Shown here: piece by piece, positions 1 through 9,168 of the stretch
Position numbering within the stretch: position 1 is the stretch's first letter
Layout: each line of letters begins with the position of its first letter
Assembly: GCA_013290025.1 (NCBI GenBank)
Contig: JABCYV010000007.1
Location: 1-49,650, forward strand
Direction of reading: 5' to 3'
Source of the DNA: Acidobacteriota bacterium
GTDB taxonomy: Bacteria > Acidobacteriota > Terriglobia > Terriglobales > Acidobacteriaceae
DNA: 49,650 nt
The notes under the pieces: generated by a model
The model's database searches: none
What the model was told of the DNA's origin: nothing
Seen by the model: the letters and a program-made list of their open reading frames with translations, nothing else
Translations under genes and position numbers: made by a program

Positions 1-2
1 CC

Positions 3-884
3 ACCGCTGCAACCGCCGCTGACATCCAGCGCGCGGCAATGATGCGTGTAGGCACGCTCTACATTTCTCCGGATAAAGCTTCCGCCAAGCTAGGCGAAGT
101 TGACCGCGGCCGCGAGGTCATCGTGATCGAGACCAGCGGTGGGTGGGTGCGCGTCGAGGCCAATCTGACCGAAGAGCGCACGGTTTCGGGATGGATGCTC
201 GATAAGGGCGTGGTGCGCGCGTCGACCCCGAATGGCGACCGAGTGCTGTACGGGGAAGCTGTCGACTCCGAAGATCAGGCCAGCCAGCGCCACGGGCGCC
301 GCGGCGCCGCGCAGGACGCGATGCGTCTTTACTATCGCGTGGGTGAGTACTTTCCCAGCTCGCCGCTGGCGGGCGAGGCTATGTATCGTTCAGCCGATAT
401 CCGCTGGCAGATCGAGAAGGCAGATGTATCTTCCCGCCCTTCCGCTAAAGAACGGGATCCCTATTTGCGCGAAGGTATGGAGGAAAAATACATGAAGGAA
501 GTAATCAAAAAGTTTCCCGGCAGCAAATGGGCCGATCTCGCCGCTTTTCACCTGATCGACAACAAATTGTGTGGCGACTGGCAGGGCGCCTCGAAGTGTC
601 CTGAAAAGGAGGCCGAGATTTATGAGAAGTATGCGAATGACCATTCCCAGTCGCCCGCGGCGGCAGAGGCGTTGTACGATGCGGCTTCACGTAAGGCAGC
701 GTTGATCGAGATCTACAAAACCGAAGAACAACCGAAGAAGTCCGAGGAATCCAGGGTTAAGGCGACCGCACTGGCGCAGAAAGTGGTATCTCAGTCCCCA
801 CAATCTGACTGGGGAGCGCGCGCCCAGCGGCTGCTATACCTGATAGACCAAAAAATCCCTACGTATGGCAACGCGACCGAATGA
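3..884 (+). CDS. SH3-domain protein with TPR-like helical region (5' partial)
   Basis: The reading frame is open to the left edge of the window, so the true start is probably upstream; the first ATG inside is at 39. The N-terminal part resembles a bacterial SH3 domain (VGTLYISPDKASAKLGEVDR, then GGWVRVEA), a fold that often binds cell-wall peptides. The rest is helical and TPR-like, with repeated patterns such as YYRVGEYFPSSPLAGEAMYR and EVIKKFPGSKWADLAAFHL that recall YbgF/BamD-type envelope proteins. No signal peptide is visible because the N-terminus is missing. The protein is probably envelope-associated; the exact function is unknown. uppP follows 95 nt downstream on the same strand. Confidence 0.7.
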   Translation, partial: TAATAADIQRAAMMRVGTLYISPDKASAKLGEVDRGREVIVIETSGGWVRVEANLTEERTVSGWMLDKGVVRASTPNGDRVLYGEAVDSEDQASQRHGRRGAAQDAMRLYYRVGEYFPSSPLAGEAMYRSADIRWQIEKADVSSRPSAKERDPYLREGMEEKYMKEVIKKFPGSKWADLAAFHLIDNKLCGDWQGASKCPEKEAEIYEKYANDHSQSPAAAEALYDAASRKAALIEIYKTEEQPKKSEESRVKATALAQKVVSQSPQSDWGARAQRLLYLIDQKIPTYGNATE

Positions 885-979
885 ACCCGCGCGGCGAGAC
901 TGCGAACCAAACCCGCTAGCCGTTTGATCCGAGATTTCTGCCATACTTTCTTCACAGTTTGTCCGCCCACGGAGGAAGC

Positions 980-1909
980 TTGAACGATTACCTGCTTTCC
1001 GTTGTCCTCGGAATCATTGAAGGCCTTACGGAATTTCTGCCAGTCAGCTCCACCGCTCATCTGCGCATTGCCGAAAGCTTATTTCACATCAGTCTCTCCG
1101 ACGGCTACTGGAAGATGTACACGATTGTGATTCAGTTGGGCGCGATCCTGTGTCTGCCAGTCTATTTCCGCAGCCGGATTGCCACCTTCATCGGCTACAC
1201 GCGAGGTGATACTCCGCTGCTGTTGGCACCTTTCAAAGTACTGATGTGCCTGGTTCGCGCGATCTTCTGGTCCAGACCGGTGCAATTTACGGTTGTCGCT
1301 TTTGTGGTGACCGCGATCCCAGCGTTTCTTTTGACCAAAGTCATCGGCAAGCACCTGGAGAGTCTGTACATCATGGGCACTGCTTTGCTGGTGGGCGGAT
1401 TTGTGATGTGGATTGTGGATGCGGTCAACGCCCCGTCGGAAGCGGCCGGGCCTGGGGCGACCGCCAGTCGAATTCACACCTGGAACATGGAGGCCATGAG
1501 CCTGGGCCAAGCCATCTGGATTGGCGCATGTCAGATTCTTTCGGCAGTCTTTCCGGGAACCTCGCGCTCCATGTCTACCATTGCGGCTGGGCAATTAGCG
1601 GGCATGTCACGAGCCTCAGCATTGGAGTTCTCTTTCTTTCTGTCGATTCCCACCATGGTGGTAGCCACCTGCTATGACCTGCTGAAGTCGCTACGCGGAA
1701 AGGGCGTCAACCCGATTGGTGTTTCGCAGATTGATTCGCATGGTTGGGTGGTATTGGCGATTGGGTTCGTGATTTCATTCCTGGTAGCCTACGCGTCCGT
1801 GGCCTGGTTCATGGCTTACGTGCGGAAGCGTGGCTTCGCGCCATTTGCTATCTACCGCATCATCGTGGGCGCTTTGGTCTTGGCGTTCCTGGCAAGAGCG
1901 ACCGGATAG
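980..1909 (+). CDS. uppP: undecaprenyl-diphosphatase UppP (BacA family)
   Basis: This membrane enzyme dephosphorylates undecaprenyl diphosphate to recycle the lipid carrier for peptidoglycan synthesis; overexpression in other bacteria gives bacitracin resistance. The family signatures are present: EGLTEFLPVSSTAH near the N-terminus (E14 and E18 are the expected acidic residues) and PGTSRS with the conserved Arg in the second half. Several hydrophobic segments span the protein, and the 309-aa length is slightly above the usual ~270. A TTG at 980 is chosen because GGAGGA (971-976) lies just upstream. An in-frame TTG at 959 would add seven residues but has no ribosome binding site. Confidence 0.93.
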   Translation: MNDYLLSVVLGIIEGLTEFLPVSSTAHLRIAESLFHISLSDGYWKMYTIVIQLGAILCLPVYFRSRIATFIGYTRGDTPLLLAPFKVLMCLVRAIFWSRPVQFTVVAFVVTAIPAFLLTKVIGKHLESLYIMGTALLVGGFVMWIVDAVNAPSEAAGPGATASRIHTWNMEAMSLGQAIWIGACQILSAVFPGTSRSMSTIAAGQLAGMSRASALEFSFFLSIPTMVVATCYDLLKSLRGKGVNPIGVSQIDSHGWVVLAIGFVISFLVAYASVAWFMAYVRKRGFAPFAIYRIIVGALVLAFLARATG

Positions 1910-2003
1910 TGGCCGCTATCCCGTGGGCGAAGTCGAAGGAGCGGTTGTACTTACGCAGCCATCGTACGGGAAACCAGTTCGATACTGCCCGCGAATTCCT
2001 CGA

Positions 2004-2032
2004 TTGTCGGCTCGGCCGGTTCTTGGCATAAT
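2004..2032 (+). promoter_or_regulatory. candidate sigma-70 promoter for ftsK
   Basis: TTGTCG (2004-2009) and CATAAT (2027-2032) are separated by exactly 17 nt in the 190-nt gap between uppP and ftsK. They match the -35 and -10 consensus at 4/6 and 5/6 positions. Transcription would start about 60 nt before the ftsK ATG. This rests only on sequence match. Confidence 0.4.
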
Positions 2033-2099
2033 TATCAGGCTCTGGCCTGGTCGAGGCAGCCCGGCGGGGCCGCTTCCTGCGAGTCGCCAACTACGCCCA

Positions 2100-4466
2100 A
2101 TGACGTATATCTCACGGATCTTCGCTCCGACCAACAATCGACGGCTCAACGAGCTGATCGGGTTTTTGTTGTGCGTCTCCGCCCTCCTTCTTTTCCTCGC
2201 TCTGGCTTCCTATTCGCCGCTCGATCCCTCGTTCAATAGCGCCTCGGTGCTGACGGGTTCCCGAGCTGCGCGCAACTGGATTGGTGTAGCCGGAGCATTG
2301 GTTTCCGACCTGGTGCTGCAAGGCTTCGGTATTGGCGCGTTTCTGCTTCCGATTTTCTTCGCGGGGCTGGGCACGCGCTGGTTTCGCTCCCGTAAGGTGA
2401 CTTCACCGGTAGCCAAATCGCTGGGGGGAATCTGGCTGCTGACTTTCATTCCGGCACTTTTGGCGCTGTTGCCCGGGCATGTGCGCTGGATGGGCGTAAT
2501 CCCGATCGAAGGCCTGGTGGGGCGGATTGTCGGCGATGTCCTCATCCATTACTTTAACTTGGCTGGCGCCTATATCGTGTGCGCCACAATTCTCGCAGTG
2601 GCGCTATATCTTTCGACTGCGTTTTCTTTCGCTGCACTGCAGGTCTGGGCCCCGACCCGCTTCGCCTTTGTTATCGCTCTTTGGGATCGCTGGAAAGACT
2701 GGCAGGCGGCGCGCGCCAAGAAAAAAATGCAGCAGGAATTGGAGAAGCGTCGCGCCGCCCGACCGACGGTCACGGCACAATTGGTCCAAGCCCGCGCGGT
2801 ACCCTCGGAAGGTCCGTCAGCCTCACGCATGGTTGAGCCGTCGACGACAGGCATCGAGCGAATGGCGGCACCTGAGCGGAGCCAACCGCAGCCGCAGGAT
2901 GTTCAGGCTGAGTCCGAGCTTCCGGCTCCAGAAGTCAGCGCGCGCGCCGACAGTGCGGTGAAGGCGAAGACCACTCTGCCGCGCATTGCCGGCGGCTACA
3001 AGCTACCGCCCAGCAGCTTGCTGCATCGTCCGGACGAGCAGCAGGCGGTCGATGCCGAAGAATTGAAGCTGCTGGCACAAGTGCTCACAGAAAAATACGC
3101 AGAGTTTGAAGTGCATGGACAGGTCACGCAGATCAATCCTGGGCCCGTGGTCACAACCTTCGAGTTCAAGCCCGAGGCCGGCATCAAGTACAGCCGCATC
3201 ACTAACCTCACCGATGACCTGTGTCTGGCACTGAAAGCAGAGAGCATCCTGATCGAGCGCATGGCCGGTAAGTCGACGGTGGGCATTCAGGTGCCGAACC
3301 GCGAGCGCGAAATTATCTGGCTGCGCGAAAACATTGAGTCCTCAGAGTTCATCGGCACCAAATCAAAGCTCACGCTGGCGTTGGGTAAAGACATCAACGG
3401 TCGCATCGTCACCGCTGATCTCAATGGCATGCCGCATTTGTTGATCGCCGGCTCTACCGGTGCAGGCAAGAGCGTGGCCATCAATGCCATGATCATGTCC
3501 ATCCTGTACAAGGCGACGCCGGATCAAGTGCGTTTGATTCTGGTGGATCCCAAACGGCTGGAGTTAGGGAATTATGAAGGTGTACCTCACCTGTACACGC
3601 CCATCATCACCGAGCCAAAGTTGGCGGCGAATGCGCTCCGCAATGCGGTGCGTGAAATGGAGCGTCGGCTGAAGCTTTTGGCGGAAAAAGGCGTGCGCAA
3701 TATCGATCAGTACAACAAGCTGTTTGACGAAGACGGTACCCGCAGCTTGTTCGGCGAAGATTCGCAAGACCGGCCACTGCCCTATATCGTGATCATCATC
3801 GATGAATTGGCTGACTTGATGATGCTCGATTCCGGCAATGTGGAGGAGTCGGTCACGCGTCTGGCGCAGATGGCACGGGCGGTCGGTATTCACCTGGTGC
3901 TGGCCACGCAAAGGCCTTCGGTCGACGTCATCACCGGTTTGATCAAAGCTAATTTCCCGGCGCGGATTTCCTTCCGAGTGGCTACCAAGGTAGATTCACG
4001 CACCATTCTCGACGCAAACGGCGCTGAGGCCCTGCTGGGGCGCGGCGACATGCTTTATCTGCCGTCCGGATCAGCCCGCGTGCATCGCTTGCATGCTCCT
4101 TTTGTCACGGAAAAAGAAATTGCTGCCGTGGTCGAGTTCTGGCGTTCACAGGGCACAGCGGAGTACGAACAGAAATTCCTCGAGGCTCCCAAAGAAGAAC
4201 GGCAGGCAGGCGAAGACGGCTCTGGTGACGGGGATGAGGCGGAGCAAGATCCGCTCTACGAAGATGGAGTGCGGTTGGTGGTCGAGTTCGGGAAAGCGTC
4301 CACTTCCCTGCTGCAGCGCCGCCTACGAATCGGCTACGGGCGGGCCGCGCACCTCATCGATCTGATGGAACGAGACGGCATCGTCGGCGCGGCAGACGGT
4401 CCCAAGCCCCGCGAGGTGCTGAAGCGTCCGGGCTGGATCTCCGAAGTGGAAGAGTCGATGCGGTAA
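2100..4466 (+). CDS. ftsK: DNA translocase FtsK/SpoIIIE
   Basis: This septal, ATP-driven DNA pump helps clear and resolve chromosomes during division. The 788-aa protein has an N-terminal membrane domain of about four helices (residues ~15-180), a charged and Pro-rich linker, and a motor domain with Walker A GSTGAGKS at about 451-458 and Walker B IIIDELADLMM. The C-terminal winged-helix gamma domain (from DPLYEDGVRLVVEFGKAS) normally reads KOPS-type polar sequences. The ATG at 2100 is chosen because the open frame upstream encodes an unrelated, low-quality extension back to 1830. No strong ribosome binding site is visible at this start. Confidence 0.96.
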   Translation: MTYISRIFAPTNNRRLNELIGFLLCVSALLLFLALASYSPLDPSFNSASVLTGSRAARNWIGVAGALVSDLVLQGFGIGAFLLPIFFAGLGTRWFRSRKVTSPVAKSLGGIWLLTFIPALLALLPGHVRWMGVIPIEGLVGRIVGDVLIHYFNLAGAYIVCATILAVALYLSTAFSFAALQVWAPTRFAFVIALWDRWKDWQAARAKKKMQQELEKRRAARPTVTAQLVQARAVPSEGPSASRMVEPSTTGIERMAAPERSQPQPQDVQAESELPAPEVSARADSAVKAKTTLPRIAGGYKLPPSSLLHRPDEQQAVDAEELKLLAQVLTEKYAEFEVHGQVTQINPGPVVTTFEFKPEAGIKYSRITNLTDDLCLALKAESILIERMAGKSTVGIQVPNREREIIWLRENIESSEFIGTKSKLTLALGKDINGRIVTADLNGMPHLLIAGSTGAGKSVAINAMIMSILYKATPDQVRLILVDPKRLELGNYEGVPHLYTPIITEPKLAANALRNAVREMERRLKLLAEKGVRNIDQYNKLFDEDGTRSLFGEDSQDRPLPYIVIIIDELADLMMLDSGNVEESVTRLAQMARAVGIHLVLATQRPSVDVITGLIKANFPARISFRVATKVDSRTILDANGAEALLGRGDMLYLPSGSARVHRLHAPFVTEKEIAAVVEFWRSQGTAEYEQKFLEAPKEERQAGEDGSGDGDEAEQDPLYEDGVRLVVEFGKASTSLLQRRLRIGYGRAAHLIDLMERDGIVGAADGPKPREVLKRPGWISEVEESMR

Positions 4467-4611
4467 GGATCGCCGGCGCCGGCCCCACCAGGCGAAAAAT
4501 CCGCCATTGCCGCCATAGCTAGCCTTCCAGCGCTATGCCCGATCATGCCGTGCGCACCCTACCCTCTTCGGGTGTGCCTGGGAGTCACGCTGCCGCACCT
4601 CCTCCTTGCCT

Positions 4612-4965
4612 TTATGGCTTCACGTTTAGGCCCGGATCCGCGCTCTTTGCCAGAGCTACATTCGTGATGTAATACTGAAAGTAATCGATCGATGCATCCG
4701 GCCGGACTGGTCCGGAACTCACGCTGCCTCCCGCGGGCACCTGGAATGTGCGCTCCTCGAAAGGAGTATTGGGGAAGTCAATTGTGAAGTCAGCTCCCTC
4801 CGCCTCCCAAACAATTTCGTCTCCCACGCACCTTCTTAGGTTGACGACTTCATTGTCGACCTCACCGTCTTGATGAATATGCACCGAGAGTCTGGCGGGG
4901 CTAGTCGCGATGTGGTAGCACTTCTCTTTCTGCAACTGTGGCGCGATATTGCTTTGTGCGTTCAT
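4612..4965 (-). CDS. small cupredoxin-like hypothetical protein
   Basis: A 117-aa protein without a recognisable signal peptide. It has alternating beta-type segments (GDEIVWEAEGADFTIDF, then FQVPAGGSVSSGPVRPDAS and YFQYYI) that resemble a small plastocyanin-like sandwich. The Cys/His/Met copper ligands of true cupredoxins are not arranged in the usual pattern, so metal binding is not claimed. The start is well supported by AAAGGAGG five nt before the ATG. It lies 53 nt downstream of the kinase-TPR gene on the same strand and could be cotranscribed with it. The function is unknown; the fold is an inference. Confidence 0.7.
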   Translation of the reverse strand: MNAQSNIAPQLQKEKCYHIATSPARLSVHIHQDGEVDNEVVNLRRCVGDEIVWEAEGADFTIDFPNTPFEERTFQVPAGGSVSSGPVRPDASIDYFQYYITNVALAKSADPGLNVKP

Positions 4966-5018
4966 GCATTCCTCCTTTTCGTGCGATCAACTGCAAGTAA
5001 CTGTGCTTGGTTTTACTC

Positions 5019-7649
5019 CTAATGCGTGCGAAGTATAGCCTGAAACCGCGGATCAGCACGCAAGTGGTCGAAATCTGGAGTATTGCGCACCCAATCCACC
5101 GAGATGCCGGATGCCAGTGCCTTTTGGAGCAACTGTAACGTTTGATCGGTGTCGCCAAAGTGATTGTAGACAAGCGCGCCCCGAAACTGCACATCCGGAT
5201 CTGTGGGCGAGAAGGATTGTGCCTTCTGCAGAGAGGCTAAAGCCTCATCCTTTTTATCTGTCACCGCCAGATATGTCGCCCGAAAAGCTAAAATGGAACC
5301 ATCGCGCGGGTTCACGCGCAGCTTCTCATCAGCCAGACGAATGGCTTCCTGATAAACACTGCTGGCCTGTTGTCTCTTTCCCGGTGCCCAGTAGTACGCG
5401 TCTCCCAGGTTCCCCCAACTGAGCCAACTGGTTTGGTCGAGCTTCAATCCTTTTTCGTAACTACGCGCCGCGTCCTCGAACTTGCGCATGGAGAAATAGG
5501 CTCCGCCCAAGTTGTCGTAGGCTTCTGTAGTGGGGCGGATGGAGACGGATTTTTCAAGTAAACTAATCGCTTCTTGATAGCGTCCTCGAGCGACGTACAT
5601 CGCACCCAGATTGGAGTAGCCTCGAAAGTTGTCAGGGGCTAGTGTGATTACTTCCTGGAACATCTTGGCCGCGTCGTCGTAGCGTCCTTGCCGCCAGTAA
5701 AACACGCCCAGCCAGCTATAGCCGGCCCAATATTGCGGTCGCAGGCTGATCGCTTTCTTGTAGGTAGCTTCCGCCTCGGCTGGCTTGTTCAGCTTTTGAT
5801 AAGCGTCGGCCAGGCCGCGAAAGGCATCATCGCTGGTGGGATCTAGAGCGGTGGCCTTTTGGAACTGCGTCACTGCCTTCTCATATTCGCCCGTCCCGCT
5901 ATTTACCCGGCCCAGGCACGCATATCCATCCGCGAGTTTGGGGGTGCTGGTTACGGCATGGTCACAAGCGGACCGGGCCTTCTCCATCCAATCCTTGCCG
6001 CCCTGGCCCTCCTGGTAGCCGAGCCAGTAGGCTTCTCCGAGAGCGGCATAGGCTTGCGCATATTTGGAATCCAGAGTTATCGCCCGGTTGAAGGCCGAAA
6101 TCGCGCTGTCGATGTTTTCGTGTTTGTGATAGTCGAGCAGATATCCTCGTCCGCGCAGGTACTGGTCATAGGCCGACGGGTCGCCGGTTCCGTGGGACGC
6201 GAGGACGACGCGATCGTTGCCACGGATCTCCAAACCGAGCATTCCGATCACACCATCGACGACACGATCTTCTACCGCGAAGGCATCGGCGACGTCGGCG
6301 TCGACCGTGTCAGCGTGGAGTTGGCGCATGGTCTTGGCGTCCACGAGAGTGTAGGTCACGCGAACCTGGCTGCCGGAACTGTGCAGGCTGCCTTCCAGAA
6401 CCATGTTCACGCCGAAATCCTTTCGGGCCTGCTCCACGCTGGTGATGCCGCCCGCACGGACTTCGCTGGTGGGCACGACCTGCAGCGGGTAGTTTCCGGT
6501 CAACTGGGTAAGCTTCGCGGTGAGGGTATCTGTGAGTCCGTCGCCAAACGCTTTGGCCCCCGGATCATCCCCCGAGGGAGAAAAGGGCAAGACCGCGAGT
6601 TGCACCGGTGTAGAAAGAACGCCAAGCCCCAACCAATGCCTCAACTGAGTTTGCCGGTAAGCGACGATTACTGCGAGAACGGCAATGACCACGAGCGTGC
6701 CCGCAGTCCAACCTTTTCGACTCCCCTTTCTCTGCGCGTTCCATCGGGGTAAGGCTCGCGAGAGTCTGCTGGGAGTGGTTCCAGCCTGGACAGACTGGAG
6801 GTCTTCGAGCAGTTCGCGGGCGCTGGCGTAACGCTGGCCCGGTTCCTTGGCCATCGCTTTACTGACGACGGTTTCGAGTTCCTTCGAAACTTCGCGATTG
6901 AAGATGTGGATTGGAGCGGGCGTCTCCCTGCGGATGCGGTCCGTGGTCGCCACGAAACTGCTGGCCAGAAACGGGTGCTGGCCGGTCAGGGCTTCATAAA
7001 ACACCACACCCAGAGAAAACATGTCCGCGCGTCCATCCGGAACATTCTCCAGCAGTACTTCTGGCGACATGTACGCGGGCGTGCCGGCCATGGTCCCGGC
7101 GCGGTCGACGGTGGAACTCTGGTCCGAGCGCGGTAGGTGCTTTGCCACACCAAAGTCCAGGATTTTCACCTGGCCGCTTTGGGTGAGCATGATGTTCTCG
7201 GGTTTGATGTCACAGTGAACAATGCCGCGCTCGTGGGCCGCTACCAGCGCCTCGGCGCATTGAATCGCCATGTCGAAGAACTGGCTTAGCGACATCGGTT
7301 GCCGCATGCGTTGGCGCAGAGTCTCGCCTTCCACCAACTCCATGACGAGAAACATCTCGTCGCCTTCTTCGAGAACGTCATACACAGCAGCAATGTGGGA
7401 ATCGCTGAAGCGGGAAACCCGCTCTGCCTCCTCCAGGAAGCGACGCCGGTAGATGGAATCTGCCCGCAGCCGCGGCGCGAGCCGTTTGAGCGCGACCGTG
7501 CGCTTCAGCTTGGTGTCCTCCGCGCGGTAGACTTCGCCCATACCGCCTTTGCCGAGCCGTTCACCAACACGGAAGCGGCCAACGACGGATCCAGAGATGG
7601 ACTCCGACGCTTCAGTCGAATTCGCAACGACTGGCTGAGACTCCGCCAT
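5019..7649 (-). CDS. membrane Ser/Thr protein kinase with TolB/FlgO-like and TPR domains
   Basis: The 876-aa protein starts with a PknB-type kinase domain (about 26-288): glycine loop LGKGGMGEV, catalytic Lys55 in VALKRL, catalytic loop HCDIKPEN (Asp147) and DFG at 165-167. The usual HRD motif reads HCD, so it is a non-RD kinase. A single membrane helix (about 314-331) follows. Next comes a segment resembling TolB/FlgO-like extracytoplasmic domains (from PVQLAVLPFSPSGDDPGAKA), then about ten TPR units to the end. The kinase would face the cytoplasm and the TPRs the periplasm. This layout is common in Acidobacteriota. Substrates are unknown. AGGAA precedes the ATG. Confidence 0.92.
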   Translation of the reverse strand: MAESQPVVANSTEASESISGSVVGRFRVGERLGKGGMGEVYRAEDTKLKRTVALKRLAPRLRADSIYRRRFLEEAERVSRFSDSHIAAVYDVLEEGDEMFLVMELVEGETLRQRMRQPMSLSQFFDMAIQCAEALVAAHERGIVHCDIKPENIMLTQSGQVKILDFGVAKHLPRSDQSSTVDRAGTMAGTPAYMSPEVLLENVPDGRADMFSLGVVFYEALTGQHPFLASSFVATTDRIRRETPAPIHIFNREVSKELETVVSKAMAKEPGQRYASARELLEDLQSVQAGTTPSRLSRALPRWNAQRKGSRKGWTAGTLVVIAVLAVIVAYRQTQLRHWLGLGVLSTPVQLAVLPFSPSGDDPGAKAFGDGLTDTLTAKLTQLTGNYPLQVVPTSEVRAGGITSVEQARKDFGVNMVLEGSLHSSGSQVRVTYTLVDAKTMRQLHADTVDADVADAFAVEDRVVDGVIGMLGLEIRGNDRVVLASHGTGDPSAYDQYLRGRGYLLDYHKHENIDSAISAFNRAITLDSKYAQAYAALGEAYWLGYQEGQGGKDWMEKARSACDHAVTSTPKLADGYACLGRVNSGTGEYEKAVTQFQKATALDPTSDDAFRGLADAYQKLNKPAEAEATYKKAISLRPQYWAGYSWLGVFYWRQGRYDDAAKMFQEVITLAPDNFRGYSNLGAMYVARGRYQEAISLLEKSVSIRPTTEAYDNLGGAYFSMRKFEDAARSYEKGLKLDQTSWLSWGNLGDAYYWAPGKRQQASSVYQEAIRLADEKLRVNPRDGSILAFRATYLAVTDKKDEALASLQKAQSFSPTDPDVQFRGALVYNHFGDTDQTLQLLQKALASGISVDWVRNTPDFDHLRADPRFQAILRTH

Positions 7650-7789
7650 AGCGGATTTCCTGGGGAAGAAAATCAGGGGGCTAGGACCGAACCCTCTCGC
7701 GCTGCAGAGCTTGTGGCTGAGCGCTTGCGCAGAATCTTACTCCAGCGCCGCCTCGGGAGCAATTCCCATGTAATTACGGTTCCCGGCCT

Positions 7790-8611
7790 TCAGTCCAAAA
7801 ATGCCTTCATGCAAAATGCGCTGCCGCCGGATTTCTCGAATTCCGAGGTGTCCACGATCACAGGTGTAAGGCCCTCTGCGGCAAGGATTTTGCCGAGATT
7901 GTCCGACAGATAGGGCGTGATGTAGTGTCCATTGGCAACGATCCCATTGCCCATGAACCGGTGGGCTTCTTCACTGCTGAGTTCGTGGATTCGCTTCCAG
8001 CCTCGCCGCAGATCCTTCAACGACTCTTTGGAGTAGGCACTCGGATTGGTCAGCGCGGCATCCTGATTCAGTGGACAGAGAGAAGTATCCAGATGGTAGC
8101 AATGTGCATCCACGAGTTGGAGCGGCACTACGGGGATACCTAGCTCCTGCATGGCGGCGGCGAACTTCTCTATGCCTCCGCGGGTAGAGCGGAAGCCATA
8201 AGCTGCCCAGATTTTCGAGCGGTCAGGATGCCAGAGGAGATCACCGTGACCCTCCAGAAAGTCCTCGCCAAAGTCCAGTTCGATGACCCGGTATCCGCGC
8301 TTGCGGAACCAGTCCACGTAGAACGGCACTTCTCTCTGGCGCGAAGGATAGCGCATGCGGCTGGGAACGATGAACTTACCGATTTTGTCGTGGTCTCCGA
8401 TGAAAACCTGGTTGGCGGCAAACACCATGTCGTCGAGGCCTTCCACCGGGGCGATCATCTCCACCTTCACTCCCGCGTCTTCAAGGGAGCGGCGCAGGTT
8501 CTGCCATTGTTGGTGCGCCCGGATGCGGTCGATGGGGTGACCCATGTATGGATTCTTCGCTTCGCGGACGTCGAAGAAGGTAGGTGGACACATTAAGACC
8601 GTTCGAGGCAT
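7790..8611 (-). CDS. guanidino-group-modifying enzyme (amidinotransferase/arginine hydrolase family)
   Basis: The 273-aa protein has the landmarks of the pentein superfamily: acidic motif LDDMVFAANQ (60-68), EGHGDLLWHPD (120-130), catalytic His173 in CYHLDTSLCPL and nucleophilic Cys267 in GSAFCMKAFLD near the C-terminus. Members hydrolyse or transfer the amidino group of arginine derivatives (dimethylarginine hydrolase, arginine deiminase, arginine dihydrolase). The N-terminal pattern CPP-x-FF-x-V with NPYMG and the DMVFAAN segment recalls the catalytic domain of ArgZ/AgrE arginine dihydrolases more than animal-type DDAH, but this is not decisive. The substrate is unassigned. No strong ribosome binding site is visible. 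It lies 140 nt upstream of the kinase gene, same strand. Confidence 0.87.
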   Translation of the reverse strand: MPRTVLMCPPTFFDVREAKNPYMGHPIDRIRAHQQWQNLRRSLEDAGVKVEMIAPVEGLDDMVFAANQVFIGDHDKIGKFIVPSRMRYPSRQREVPFYVDWFRKRGYRVIELDFGEDFLEGHGDLLWHPDRSKIWAAYGFRSTRGGIEKFAAAMQELGIPVVPLQLVDAHCYHLDTSLCPLNQDAALTNPSAYSKESLKDLRRGWKRIHELSSEEAHRFMGNGIVANGHYITPYLSDNLGKILAAEGLTPVIVDTSEFEKSGGSAFCMKAFLD

Positions 8612-8842
8612 ATAGCTAAGCGATCATACCTTCTGCGTCTCGATGACCTCTACTGCCCTTCACCGTAACGGCGTGACGTTCTATCGGCAGCCCTGACCAA
8701 AGCTCGGCATGGAGGGTCTGAAGGTCTAGTGGCTCGATCCTACGTTTTTCCGGCGATTTACCCACAACTCTTCATGAATAACTTTCGGCCATTCGCGTGC
8801 ACTTGCCCGAACTTCCGGTAGCTTGCGACGCCAGGAGTTTTG

Positions 8843-9112
8843 GTGCTCAGTAAATGCGCGAATTCGATTTGCCCTACTCCCTTCCGTCGCTTGAGCCACG
8901 GAAAATTGTTCCGGGTGGAGAGAAAGGCGTTCGTCGCCGGCTTGACGCCACCCCGGCGAAGTCGACCCCGGCGCCGCGTCGAACACTACTGGCTGTGCGA
9001 TCAGTGTTCATCGGTGCTCACCCTGATCTTTGAGAAGGAACATGGAATGCTGACGGTTCCCCTGCCCGAAGCGAACAAAAGAGCGCCTATCGGACAAACG
9101 GGAGCAGCGTAA
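8843..9112 (+). CDS. small zinc-ribbon-like protein
   Basis: An 89-aa basic protein with two cysteine pairs, KCANSICPTPFR near the N-terminus and WLCDQCSSVLTL near residue 55. Together they could form a four-Cys zinc site. The text between them (RLSHGKLFRVE) reads like a conserved coding region, and I believe similar short proteins occur in Acidobacteriota. The GTG at 8843 is preferred because AGGAG (8833-8837) sits five nt upstream; a TTG at 8840 is the alternative. The next plus-strand gene, also with a Cys pair, follows 56 nt later. The role is unknown, possibly nucleic-acid or protein binding. Confidence 0.6.
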   Translation: MLSKCANSICPTPFRRLSHGKLFRVERKAFVAGLTPPRRSRPRRRVEHYWLCDQCSSVLTLIFEKEHGMLTVPLPEANKRAPIGQTGAA

Positions 9113-9168
9113 ACGTCAACGGACACTCTTCTACATCGAGCGGCAAGCCGAGTAATGAAAGGTACTGT

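Noticed and set aside
4467-4611. Terminator after ftsK
   Set aside because: GC-rich inverted pieces are present near 4470, but no T-tract follows, so no rho-independent terminator is claimed.
5859-6752. 297-aa open frame on the plus strand
   Set aside because: It lies wholly inside the kinase-TPR gene on the opposite strand, and its product has no coherent domain; it is a shadow of biased codon use.
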